Both the position numbers and the translations under genes were made by a program. Under the pieces are notes generated by a model. That model did no database searches and was not told the origin of the DNA. It worked only from the letters and a program-made list of their open reading frames with translations. A stretch of 64,000 nucleotides of DNA from Spirochaetota bacterium (GTDB taxonomy: Bacteria; Spirochaetota; UBA4802; JAGODF01): the NCBI GenBank assembly GCA_029974015.1, contig JARKUF010000010.1, positions 1-64,000 on the forward strand, written 5' to 3'. Shown here in pieces: positions 1 to 8,275 of the stretch. Within the stretch, counting starts at the first letter, position 1. Each line of letters begins with the position of its first letter.

Positions 1-84
1 AGCTATCGCCTAAATTCGTTTGCAGGCAGGAATAAGCTTTCGGGGTTGACAAATTCAATTTGCTGATCAACAGTCTTTTTTATA

Positions 85-150
85 TCGGGAGGGGGGTCAT
101 TTTGATTGCCGACCCGGGGTCATTTTGAGTGACGGATGACAGTAAGGGCA
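85..150. mobile_element. Probable terminal fragment of an IS21-family element
   Basis: Two near-identical units of the form GGGGTCATTTTGAnTG follow each other about 25 bp apart (about 95-110 and 116-131). IS21-family insertion sequences are known to carry tandem copies of such GGGGTCA-type repeats at their ends as transposase binding sites. No istA or istB coding sequence is present, so this would be an orphan end left after deletion or rearrangement. The call rests on motif resemblance only. Confidence 0.4.
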
Positions 151-339
151 TAACAGCGCACGGGGCCGCAAATCGGGCAACAATCAATATGAATGGAGCA
201 ATGTTCTTTTTCATGTGAATCTCCGGAGTGCGGTATTTGGGAGCTGTATATAGAAGTCTTGATAGTAAACCACCGGATCGAATTACGCCAAGTACTTTTT
301 TACAAAATGCAACCTCAAAAATTCGCTTTTTCCAGACAT

Positions 340-500
340 GCCTTATCAGATTCCGGCATTCCGCTACGCTCCAGCCGGAATGACATTGCACACCGCGCTC
401 TCTGCCATGTCTGCATGCTTTCTGTCATTCCCAAGTACCCTCTGTAATTACTGCACACCTCTGTCATTCCTGCGAATGCAGGAATCTCATATTCTCTTTG
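340..500. repeat. REP-like palindromic repeats (TCATTCC type)
   Basis: Several units share the core TCATTCC/GGAATGA. One is a clean inverted repeat, ATTCCTGC-GAAT-GCAGGAAT, at about 473-492. Another, at about 354-385, has ATTCCGGC arms enclosing a short loop and ends in GGAATGACA. The form resembles the short extragenic palindromes common in environmental Gram-negative genomes. They lie in non-coding DNA and no transposase is nearby. Confidence 0.5.
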
Positions 501-793
501 AAAAACTCGATTATTGTTGAAATGATCTTTTAATTTTTAGAGGTTCCCATAAATGCAATTCATGGCAAGAAATAACAAAAATATGACGCAATCCTGATTG
601 ACCAGGGACAAGATTGCCTTTATGAATGGTATTCAATGCTTTAGAAATACTTTTGAGTAATCGAGATCAAGTATTATTGTTTACGACAAAAAGCAAAACA
701 TTTTTGAACTGGAATTAAATTGGCCCGGCAAACGTGTAACCAAAGCAGGACCTGAAAAATAGAGCAAACAATAAAATAAAAACGGTTGCTAAC

Positions 794-1834
794 ATGGAAT
801 ATCGTTATCTCAAAACAAGGAAAGTAAACCAGACCCTCTGGGTGGAGCTGAGCAATCCGCCCGTCAATTTTATGACCATGGACCTTATGGAAGAGCTCCA
901 CCATCTCGTGAAGCGCGTGAGAAAGGACGACTCCATCCGGGTGCTTGTCCTCACGGGTGCGCGGGACGGCATATACATAATGCATTTCTCCATCCCAGAG
1001 CTGCTGCGGCTTCACGCGCACAACCGGCGCCTGCTGCTCCACCTGATGGTGAAATTCCGGCCCACCGCCGCGCTCCTGGCATGGTACATGACCTTCACCA
1101 ACCGGCTCATGGACCTCTTCCCCGCGTACGAATGGCTCATACTGAAGCTGGCGAAGCTTATCCGGGGCTGGTCCTCCGGCATGTTCCTCTGGCTCCAAAT
1201 GATGCGGCTCTACCACGCGGTCGAGCGCCTGAACAGAGTGACCATCGCGGCCATGAACGGGCCCTGCAACGGGGGCGGCACCGAGCTCTCAGCCTGCTTC
1301 GACTTCCGTTTCATGATAGGCGACCGTGACTTCACCATCGGCCAGCCCGAGTGCCTGGTGGGGATCGTGCCCGGCGGCGGGAACACGCAGCGCCTATCCC
1401 GGCTCATCGGCAGAGCAAAGGCGCTGGAGTTGATGCTCCGGGGAAACCAGCTCTCTCCATCCGAAGCGAAGCAGATCGGCCTGATAACCGACTTCTTCGG
1501 TCAGAAGGAATTCGTGCAGAAGGTGCAGGAATTCGCCGACCTGATGAGTAAGCGGCCGCCCGTGGGCATCGACGCGATCAAGCGGAGCGTGCTCGCCGGG
1601 GCGAGCACCACCCTGCGGCACGGCCTGAGCCTTGAGCTGAACCAGAGCATCCGCTGCCTGGAGACGCGGGACACGGTCATGGCCATGGAAGAATACATCA
1701 GGTACCTGGACGAGCACGTCAATACGATCGACCACGAAAAAGCCACGACAAAGGACATCGTCCGCATCGTGAACAAGACCGTGGACGACATGGAGCACGC
1801 TCGGATCTTCAGCAAGCCGTTCAAAGGCAGGTAA
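794..1834 (+). CDS. Enoyl-CoA hydratase/isomerase (crotonase) family protein with an internal insertion
   Basis: Cytosolic crotonase-fold acyl-CoA enzyme of 346 residues. The oxyanion-hole segment MNGPCNGGGTEL (154-165) and GQPECLVGIVPGGG (183-196) carry both glutamates used by classical hydratases (E164 and E186), so a hydration or isomerisation reaction is possible. The usual family length is about 260. The extra length lies mainly between the first substrate-binding loop (about 60-70) and the oxyanion loop, where a hydrophobic, Leu/Trp-rich helical segment (about 80-140) is inserted, and there is also a C-terminal tail. It stands alone, 80 bp before prmA and on the same strand. The substrate cannot be told from sequence. 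The start is the first ATG after an AT-rich leader and has no strong ribosome-binding site. Confidence 0.85.
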   Translation: MEYRYLKTRKVNQTLWVELSNPPVNFMTMDLMEELHHLVKRVRKDDSIRVLVLTGARDGIYIMHFSIPELLRLHAHNRRLLLHLMVKFRPTAALLAWYMTFTNRLMDLFPAYEWLILKLAKLIRGWSSGMFLWLQMMRLYHAVERLNRVTIAAMNGPCNGGGTELSACFDFRFMIGDRDFTIGQPECLVGIVPGGGNTQRLSRLIGRAKALELMLRGNQLSPSEAKQIGLITDFFGQKEFVQKVQEFADLMSKRPPVGIDAIKRSVLAGASTTLRHGLSLELNQSIRCLETRDTVMAMEEYIRYLDEHVNTIDHEKATTKDIVRIVNKTVDDMEHARIFSKPFKGR

Positions 1835-1914
1835 ACAAACGAGGTCATGACCCGCGCGAATTACATGCAACGCATGCCGACCAGCGCGGCAGATGGACGG
1901 ACGCCTTAAATATC

Positions 1915-2733
1915 ATGCTAAAAGTGAGAATAATCCCCACAGACACAGAGCCCCATCCCGACGACCGGGAAGGAGTCGACGAAGGTCTGGCAAGGCCGTC
2001 CCTTTTTTTGCCCTCTCCATGGGAGCTCCTGACCCCATACCCCCTTCCGGAGCCCGATGACAACACGTTGTACGATATATCTGACGGGCCGGGCGATGAG
2101 GCGGCGGTGCGCGTGGTCCGCGAAGGCGGCACCAGGGTCTTCCTTGTCGGCGCTCCCGCTTCGGCGGGGCCGGAAACTGTCGACATTCTCATCGATTCTT
2201 TCACTGCCTTTGGCGATGGAAAGCACCCCACGACGGAACTGTGCGTGGATTTTCTCGGGAGGCATCTCTCGTCAATACCCCGCGAAGGAAGGGGCCGCCT
2301 TGCCATGGTGGACGTGGGGACCGGGAGCGGCATCCTCGCCCTCATGGCACTTAAGATGGGCGTGGGAAGGGTGGATGCCCTGGACCTTAGCCCGGACGCC
2401 GTGCGCTGCGCCCGGGGTAATGCCCGCCTCAACGGATGTTCCATGCGTGTAGACCTCAGTGATGTGGGGCGCTATGACACGGGCATCGCCTATGACATCG
2501 TCATGGCAAACCTCGTGACAGATGTCATTATCCAAAACATCGGGGCCCTTTCCCGTCTCCTGAAAAAAGAGGGGACTATGATCGCCAGCGGCATCAGCGT
2601 CGGGAGCGCGGAAAAAGCGGGAGAGAACTTCGCCAATCATGGCTTCACGGCGGTCAAATGCGCTTACTGGAGGGGATGGACCGGATTTCAGCTGGTGCGG
2701 AACCACAGCGCCACGGTGAGGGGCGGACTTTGA
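1915..2733 (+). CDS. prmA: Ribosomal protein L11 methyltransferase (PrmA)
   Basis: SAM-dependent methyltransferase predicted to trimethylate ribosomal protein L11. The signature AFGDGKHPTT (about residues 96-105; AFGTGxHxTT in the family) is followed by the SAM-binding glycine motif VDVGTGSGILAL (about 131-142), an acidic ribose-binding strand (VDALDLSP) and MANLV in place of the usual ANIL catalytic-loop motif. Its 272 residues are slightly short of the common 290, because the N-terminal L11-recognition domain is compact and poorly conserved. It converges with the tetR gene downstream, leaving only about 12 bp between the two stop codons. The function assignment is solid at family level; other protein N-methyltransferases of the same family are less likely. 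Confidence 0.85.
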   Translation: MLKVRIIPTDTEPHPDDREGVDEGLARPSLFLPSPWELLTPYPLPEPDDNTLYDISDGPGDEAAVRVVREGGTRVFLVGAPASAGPETVDILIDSFTAFGDGKHPTTELCVDFLGRHLSSIPREGRGRLAMVDVGTGSGILALMALKMGVGRVDALDLSPDAVRCARGNARLNGCSMRVDLSDVGRYDTGIAYDIVMANLVTDVIIQNIGALSRLLKKEGTMIASGISVGSAEKAGENFANHGFTAVKCAYWRGWTGFQLVRNHSATVRGGL

Positions 2734-2745
2734 AGACGACGGCAT

Positions 2746-3348
2746 TTAACGCTTTTTAAGATAGTCCAGCACCATCTCCATGGAGGCCCTGGCCACATGG
2801 TCGATATTGTAGAGCCCCGGATTAAAGGTCCACTGGATGGCCATGTTGGTGACCATGGAGATGACGGCATAGGCGGCGTCGCCGGTGTTCAACTGGCGGA
2901 AGACCCCTTCGGACTGGCCCATCTCTATTATCTTCTTAATCTCGCCGCACATCCGCTCGTAAATCTTGCTGTTGATGGTTTTGATCCTTTCGTTGACGGG
3001 GATCTGGGCCCAGAAGTCCACAAGGACCGTGTAGAAGGCCGGGTTACGCTTTGCCGTGGCGACATAGGAGATGATGAGGGCCTTGAGCTTCCGCTCCGCC
3101 GTACGGTATTTTTCGGCGCGGCGTTTTATGTTCTCCTCAATCCGCATGTAAATCTGTTCGAGGAGGTAGATGAGGATGTCCTCTTTCGATTTAAAGTAAT
3201 GGAGGACCCCGCCCTTAGAAAGGCCCGCGGCGTTTGCGATGTCCTCTATGGTGAAGTTATTGTACCCTTTCCCGGCAATCACCTCATAGGCGGCAATACC
3301 GATCTGCAGTTTTCTTTTTTCTTCTTTTTCGAGGTTCTTAACGGCCAT
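2746..3348 (-). CDS. TetR/AcrR-family transcriptional regulator
   Basis: DNA-binding repressor of 200 residues. The N-terminal helix-turn-helix (about 15-60) has the family pattern FTIEDIANAAGLSKGGVLHYFKSKEDIL cut into its helices. The C-terminal half is a helical ligand and dimer domain of the BetI/AcrR kind. The start codon follows a good AAAGGAGC ribosome-binding site at the right distance. It is the downstream gene of the radical SAM gene, with a gap of about 217 bp, and converges with prmA. The ligand and targets are unknown. TetR regulators often control adjacent genes, and the nearby acyl-CoA enzyme at 794 suggests lipid metabolism, but that is a guess. Confidence 0.9.
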   Translation of the reverse strand: MAVKNLEKEEKRKLQIGIAAYEVIAGKGYNNFTIEDIANAAGLSKGGVLHYFKSKEDILIYLLEQIYMRIEENIKRRAEKYRTAERKLKALIISYVATAKRNPAFYTVLVDFWAQIPVNERIKTINSKIYERMCGEIKKIIEMGQSEGVFRQLNTGDAAYAVISMVTNMAIQWTFNPGLYNIDHVARASMEMVLDYLKKR

Positions 3349-3565
3349 TAAAGCTCCTTTTCACGTATCCACTCACCGCCGAATTTCCGCGTCCCCTTCG
3401 GCGGTAGAAGGGCATCATGTCAGCGTTCGCGATCTTTCTTTTTTACCATACTTGCCGCCGTGTCAAGAAGAAAACCCTTTTCCCCGGTTTCGTTATTTCG
3501 GTACGAAAAAAAGTATCCCGGCTGAATGCCCCCGACTCCTGTGGCGCGGGAGCAGGCAGGCGATA

Positions 3566-4498
3566 CTACCGCGCCCGATAAAATGCCCCCCTTTCCCCTT
3601 CCCGCTTTTCGATAATTCCCCCGTCGAGAAGCTCCGCCAGGGCGCGTTCCACGTCCCCGGGTTTCATACCCAGCCCCGCCATCAGGTCCTCCCGCGTGGA
3701 GGGACGGCGTTTCAGAGTCTCGAGGACTTCTTTCTTCCCTGCGCGGGGCGCTTCCTTCGCGCCGTACTCCGGCGCGCCGATAATCTCCACGGCGAGGGGG
3801 GCCATGAAATGGCGGATTTCCTCAAGAGCGCGGCGTTCCGCCGCGGGAAGGGCGGCATCCGTTCCGGGACGGTCAAGCGTGTTCAACTGTACAAGATCGG
3901 GCCTTATACGAAGGGCCGCCTCACGGATGAGTGACAGCTCCTCCCGGGAATCATTGGCCCCGGGTATGATAAAAATCTCAAGGCGCATCTCCCCTCGAAA
4001 CTCGTCCCGGAGCTTCACCAGCCCTTCAATGATTTCCTTGGGGTTGAGTCCCCTGACAGGGCGGTTTATCTTTCTGAAGACCTCCGACGATACCGCGTCC
4101 AGTGAGGGACAGATGATATCGGCGGAAAGGACCGCCCGGCGCACTTCTCCGCGCGTGAAAAGCGATCCATTGGTGAGGACGGCAACGGGGTATCGGGAAT
4201 ACTTTTTTTTAATGAAACCGATGACATCGCCAAGGCCCGAGTGGAGCGTGGGTTCGCCGGAACCGGCGAAGGTAATCACATCTAAGTCCGGCCCCGCGGC
4301 GAGGAAGGCATCGAGCTCCCGGACCACGTCTTCCGTGGGGGAGTATTCCCGCAACCCGGCGGTATGGTCCGTCGTGGGGCCGCATTCGCAGTAGACGCAG
4401 TTCATGGAACAGGTCTTGAAGGGAATAAGGTCCACCCCCAGGGAAAGCCCCAGCCTCCGGGACCGTACGGGTCCGAAAAGATACTGCATTGGCGCCAC
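3566..4498 (-). CDS. Radical SAM protein with C-terminal winged-helix-like domain
   Basis: Radical SAM enzyme of 310 residues. The cluster motif CSMNCVYC (about residues 31-38, CxxxCxxC) binds the 4Fe-4S cluster, and GSGEPTLH (about 80-87) is the SAM-contacting strand typical of COG0731-type proteins. The N-terminus MQYLFGPVRSRRLGLSLGVD resembles that group. The last 60 or so residues look like a small winged-helix domain (KKEVLETLKRRPSTREDLMAGLGM). The reaction is unknown. It is divergent from pheS, about 265 bp away, and lies upstream of the tetR gene on the same strand. In COG0731 relatives the function is mostly undetermined, so I give no gene symbol. Confidence 0.85.
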   Translation of the reverse strand: MAPMQYLFGPVRSRRLGLSLGVDLIPFKTCSMNCVYCECGPTTDHTAGLREYSPTEDVVRELDAFLAAGPDLDVITFAGSGEPTLHSGLGDVIGFIKKKYSRYPVAVLTNGSLFTRGEVRRAVLSADIICPSLDAVSSEVFRKINRPVRGLNPKEIIEGLVKLRDEFRGEMRLEIFIIPGANDSREELSLIREAALRIRPDLVQLNTLDRPGTDAALPAAERRALEEIRHFMAPLAVEIIGAPEYGAKEAPRAGKKEVLETLKRRPSTREDLMAGLGMKPGDVERALAELLDGGIIEKREGERGAFYRAR

Positions 4499-4762
4499 CT
4501 CGCCACATGAAATTTTGCATGAAAGGAACCCCGGGGCGCTTTCTATCGGTGAAAAGCCATCTCCATGTCATAAGTCCATGGGGCACAGCATCCCGCATCA
4601 AACCGCCAGTGACATCCTTCCAGTATAATTCTACCCCAAAATCCGGTGAAAATCAAGCGGCTTTTTTTCCGCGGACAAATCTTCTTGACTTTTACCCGCC
4701 CTTTGAAATCAGATCAATTGTCTTTCTTTTTCAAATACCACGCATACTACAGGAAACACCCC

Positions 4763-5794
4763 ATGGAAGACAAATTGAAAGCTATTCTGTCAGGCGCGAC
4801 CGAATCCATCGGAAGGGCCGAAGACGCCGGGGCCCTTGAAGAAATACGGGTCCGGGTCCTGGGACGCAAGGGAGAGCTCACGCAGATACTGCGGGGACTG
4901 GGGGAACTGCCCCCGGACAAGCGCGGCGCGATGGGAAAACTCTCCAACGAAATCAAGGCGAAGGTGGAAGCGGCGCTCGAAGAGAAGCTTTCCGAACTCA
5001 AGAGCTCAAAATTTTCTAAGCTCCTGGAAGAGGAGTGGATAGACGTGACCCTGGAATCCCCGGGCTCCACGGCCAGAGCGAAGCTCGGCCATCTGCATCC
5101 CATCTCCCAGATCCAATACGAAATCGAAGACATCTTTACCTCCATGGGCTTCATGGTCCTGGACGGCCCAGAGGTGGAAACGGAGTATTACAATTTCGAG
5201 GCCCTGAACATCCCGTCGTACCATCCGGCCAGGGACATGCAGGACACGTTCTGGACTGAGGACGGAAACCTTCTGCGCACCCACACCTCGGCCATCCAGG
5301 TCCGGGGCATGGAGAAGCACAACCCCCCCTTCAGGGTGATTGGCCCCGGCCGCGTTTTCCGCTACGAAGCCACCGACGCCTCCCACGAAAACACCTTCTA
5401 CCAGGTGGAGGGGATGATGGTGGACCGGGACATCAGCGTCGCCCACCTTATCTTTTTTATGAAAGTACTACTACGGGAGATATTCAAACGCGATGTGACC
5501 ATAAGGCTTCGGCCCGGCTATTTCCCCTTCGTGGAGCCGGGATTCGAACTCGATATCCAGTGCCTCATCTGCGGCGGAAAGGGATGCGGGGTCTGCAGGC
5601 AGAGCGGATGGGTGGAGCTTTTACCCTGCGGCCTGGTGCACCCCAATGTGCTTCAGTGCAGCGGCATCGACCCCGGCGCGTGGTCCGGGTTCGCCTTCGG
5701 CCTGGGGCTCAATCGCCTGATCATGATGCGCTACGGCATCAATGATATCCGGCACTTCCAGAGCGGCGATGTCCGCTTTGTCCGGCAATTCTGA
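4763..5794 (+). CDS. pheS: Phenylalanine-tRNA ligase alpha subunit
   Basis: Catalytic subunit of the alpha2beta2 phenylalanyl-tRNA synthetase, which charges tRNA-Phe in the cytosol. The N-terminal coiled coil (about 1-100) is followed by the class II core: GPEVETEYYNFEALN, HTSAIQVR (motif 2 region), and RPGYFPFVEPGFELDIQC near motif 3. A cysteine cluster CLICGGKGCGVC precedes the conserved GWVELLPCGLVHPNV; this small insertion is common in several bacterial phyla. I chose ATG 4763 because AGGAAA sits a few bases upstream and the 343-residue product has the family length. An in-frame upstream start at 4646 would add 39 residues without homology-like character. pheT follows after 16 bp. Confidence 0.96.
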   Translation: MEDKLKAILSGATESIGRAEDAGALEEIRVRVLGRKGELTQILRGLGELPPDKRGAMGKLSNEIKAKVEAALEEKLSELKSSKFSKLLEEEWIDVTLESPGSTARAKLGHLHPISQIQYEIEDIFTSMGFMVLDGPEVETEYYNFEALNIPSYHPARDMQDTFWTEDGNLLRTHTSAIQVRGMEKHNPPFRVIGPGRVFRYEATDASHENTFYQVEGMMVDRDISVAHLIFFMKVLLREIFKRDVTIRLRPGYFPFVEPGFELDIQCLICGGKGCGVCRQSGWVELLPCGLVHPNVLQCSGIDPGAWSGFAFGLGLNRLIMMRYGINDIRHFQSGDVRFVRQF

Positions 5795-5810
5795 TAAGAG
5801 GTGCAAAGCA

Positions 5811-8207
5811 ATGTGGCTATCACTTAACATAGTATCCGACATGGTGGACCTTTCGGGGCTTACTGCGGAAGAAATCGCGGAGCGCCTCACCATGTCCACC
5901 GCCGAGATAGACGGCATCGACATTATGAACGGGCATCTGGAGGGCGTCATCACCGCGAAGGTCCTTGAAGTAAAGCCCCACCCCAACGCCGACAAACTCA
6001 CCCTGGTGGACCTTGACACGGGAGAAAAAAACCTCCGGGTGGTATGCGGCGCTCCGAATCATAAAAAGGGCGATATTGTCCCCCTCGCCACAGTTGGGAC
6101 CAGGTTCACCGAGGAATTTACGGTGAAGAAAACGAAAATCCGCGGCGAGGAATCGGAGGGGATGCTCTGCTCAGAAAAAGAACTCGGCTTCTCCGACGAC
6201 CACTCCGGCATCATGGTCCTCCCGGCGGACACTCCCCTCGGAAAGCCCCTTAGCGAACTTCGGCGGGACTGGTTCGACCGTCGGCTTGAGATCGACAACA
6301 AGTCGATCACCCACAGGCCGGACCTATGGTGCCACGAGGGTTTCGCCCGGGAGATCGGCGCTATCTTTGGACGGGAGGTTAAGGACCCGGTGGACATGTC
6401 CCTGGAGAAAACGTTCAAATCCGAAGACACCCTCAAAGTAGAGATAGAAAACGGAGAGGCGGCCCCGCGTTACTGCGGGCTCCACATGAAGAACATCAAA
6501 ATTGCCGAATCGCCGGACTGGCTGAAGGCCCGCGTGACTGCAATCGGCATGCGCCCCATCAACAATATTGTAGATATCACCAACTATGTCATGGCGGAGA
6601 TAGGGGAACCCATGCACGCCTTCGACAGAAAAAAGCTTAAAGGGAACACCATCCTGGTGCGTATGGCGAAGGACGGCGAGGCCATGACCACCCTGGACGG
6701 CCAGGAACACAGCCTCACGGCGCAAGATATCGTCATCGCCGACGCCTCGGGCCCCATCGCCCTCGCGGGGGTAATGGGCGGCGGCATGAGTGAGATAGAC
6801 GATTCCACCACGGAGATAGTCCTCGAGGCGGCGAACTTTAATCCCGTGAACATCCGCCGCACTGCGGGGAGGTATAACCTCCGCACCGAAGCGGCGGTAC
6901 GCTTCGAGAAATCCCTGGATCCCGAAATATGCCCCAGGGCCATCGTGCGATGCTACCAGCTCATCAAAGAGCTGATACCGGACGCCGTGGCGGTGACCCC
7001 CATCGTTGACGCCTATCCTGAGAAGGCGAAAAAGGTGAACGTCCAGACCAGCTTTGACTTCATCAGGCGCAAATTAGGGAAGGAGCTTGAAGACGGTGAA
7101 ATATCAAGGATCCTCAAAGCGCTGAACTTCAATGTCAATGGAGGAAAGGACGGCATCGACATAGAGGTGCCCTCATACCGCGCCACTAAGGACATCTCGA
7201 TTCCCGACGACATCGTAGAGGAAGTGGGGCGCATCCATGGCTATGACAACATCACTCCCCGGGCCCCCTATGTGCCCTGCGAGCCCCCCGGAAAGAACGA
7301 GAAGCGCGCCTTTGAAAGACGCGTCAAGGAGATACTGGTGCAGGACGCGGGCCTCGTGGAAGTGAGCAATTATTCTTTTGTGGGCGAAGACCTCCTTAAC
7401 AAATTGGGCGTCAATGAGGACCGTGAACTCCGCCTGAAAAACCCTCTTTCACTTGAGCAGGACCGGCTCCGCAGGGGCCTTATCCCAAACCTCGTAAAAA
7501 ACATGGAGCTGAACCAGCGCTACGGGGACGAATTCCGATTTTTCGAGTATGGGCGCGTTTACTATAAAAAAGAACGCAGTTCAAAGGACCTCGCTGTGGA
7601 AAACACAAGGGCCGCCGGCATCGTGTACTCCAGAAAGGCAACCGGCCCGCTTTACTACAGGGCAAAAGAGGCGGTGACGATACTCCTGAACAGGCTCTTC
7701 ATCGCTGGCTTTTCCTTCACCCAGGCTTCGGAGAAGCTTCCGCCCTACGCGCATCCGGGCCGCACGGCAAGGCTCCTCATCGGCGGGAAGGAAATAGGAT
7801 TTGTCGGCGAGCTCCATCCGGCGGTCATGAACGCTTTCGACGTGCGCGGCGCCGCCGCCTTCTTCGACATTGACGCCGACGCCCTTCTTGCCGCCGGAAG
7901 CGGACGCGGGCGCTTCGAGGAACTGCCCCGGTATCCCGATGTTCCCTTTGAAGTGTCCGTACTTGCGGAAAGGCGCGACCACGCGGGAAATATTTGCGCC
8001 GTTGCGCGGTCCGGAGCGCCGGAATTCGTCAAGGCCGCCGAAGTGATATCGGTCTACGAAGGTGCCCCGGTCCCCGAGGGGAAAAAATCGGTGTCGATAA
8101 AGGTGGTCTTCGCCTCCGGGGAAAAAACGCTGGAAACCGCGGAAGTGGACAGGCTGCAGAAAGCCGTCATCGCCGCCCTGGAGAAGAAGGGATACAAGTT
8201 GAGGTAG
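5811..8207 (+). CDS. pheT: Phenylalanine-tRNA ligase beta subunit
   Basis: Large subunit of phenylalanyl-tRNA synthetase, 798 residues, the usual length. In order: N-terminal segment, tRNA-binding OB domain (about 40-150, with KPHPNADKLTLVDLDTGE), B3/B4 editing domain (about 210-390, RPINNIVDITNYVM and HAFD), B5 domain (about 400-475), a degenerate synthetase core (about 480-690), and a C-terminal ferredoxin-like anticodon-binding domain (about 700-798). The start at 5811 follows AAGAGGTG with proper spacing; a longer in-frame start overlapping pheS is unlikely. It forms an operon with pheS and converges with the sensor gene downstream. Confidence 0.96.
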   Translation: MWLSLNIVSDMVDLSGLTAEEIAERLTMSTAEIDGIDIMNGHLEGVITAKVLEVKPHPNADKLTLVDLDTGEKNLRVVCGAPNHKKGDIVPLATVGTRFTEEFTVKKTKIRGEESEGMLCSEKELGFSDDHSGIMVLPADTPLGKPLSELRRDWFDRRLEIDNKSITHRPDLWCHEGFAREIGAIFGREVKDPVDMSLEKTFKSEDTLKVEIENGEAAPRYCGLHMKNIKIAESPDWLKARVTAIGMRPINNIVDITNYVMAEIGEPMHAFDRKKLKGNTILVRMAKDGEAMTTLDGQEHSLTAQDIVIADASGPIALAGVMGGGMSEIDDSTTEIVLEAANFNPVNIRRTAGRYNLRTEAAVRFEKSLDPEICPRAIVRCYQLIKELIPDAVAVTPIVDAYPEKAKKVNVQTSFDFIRRKLGKELEDGEISRILKALNFNVNGGKDGIDIEVPSYRATKDISIPDDIVEEVGRIHGYDNITPRAPYVPCEPPGKNEKRAFERRVKEILVQDAGLVEVSNYSFVGEDLLNKLGVNEDRELRLKNPLSLEQDRLRRGLIPNLVKNMELNQRYGDEFRFFEYGRVYYKKERSSKDLAVENTRAAGIVYSRKATGPLYYRAKEAVTILLNRLFIAGFSFTQASEKLPPYAHPGRTARLLIGGKEIGFVGELHPAVMNAFDVRGAAAFFDIDADALLAAGSGRGRFEELPRYPDVPFEVSVLAERRDHAGNICAVARSGAPEFVKAAEVISVYEGAPVPEGKKSVSIKVVFASGEKTLETAEVDRLQKAVIAALEKKGYKLR

Positions 8208-8239
8208 GCGCGCAAAACGCGTGAAAGCGCAAGACCGGC

Positions 8240-8275
8240 CCCCGGGCTTTTACGAAGGCCCGGCCGGGCCTTTCC
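8240..8275. terminator. GC-rich palindromes between convergent pheT and sensor gene
   Basis: An 18-bp perfect palindrome (AAGGCCCGG and its complement, 8255-8272) overlaps the last codons of the minus-strand sensor gene. A second pairing, CGGGC with GCCCG, lies just before it. No clear T-run follows on either strand, so this is a possible bidirectional stop or transcript-end hairpin rather than a textbook terminator. Confidence 0.35.

Larger units (their letters stand above)
1..793. other. Non-coding region with repeat debris upstream of the crotonase gene
   Basis: I see no convincing gene here: the open frames are short, overlap on both strands and resemble nothing. The region holds the IS21-like end at 85-150, REP-like TCATTCC repeats at 340-500, and at about 527-546 a stretch (TTAATTTTTAGAGGTTCCC) matching one end of the dispersed repeat described at 45369-45480 and 57161-57331. 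The part from 540 to 790 is AT-rich and probably carries the promoter of the following gene, but I could not pick a clear -35/-10 pair. Confidence 0.6.

Noticed and set aside
80-520. Short overlapping open frames at the left end (up to 103 residues)
   Set aside because: They overlap on both strands, follow repeat sequence and have no protein-like features; better explained as repeat debris.
674-1216. 180-residue minus-strand frame over the crotonase gene
   Set aside because: Antisense shadow of a well-supported gene; long antisense frames are expected in GC-rich DNA.
4499-4762. Phe attenuator or T-box before pheST
   Set aside because: No Phe-rich leader peptide, T-box core or clear terminator was found.
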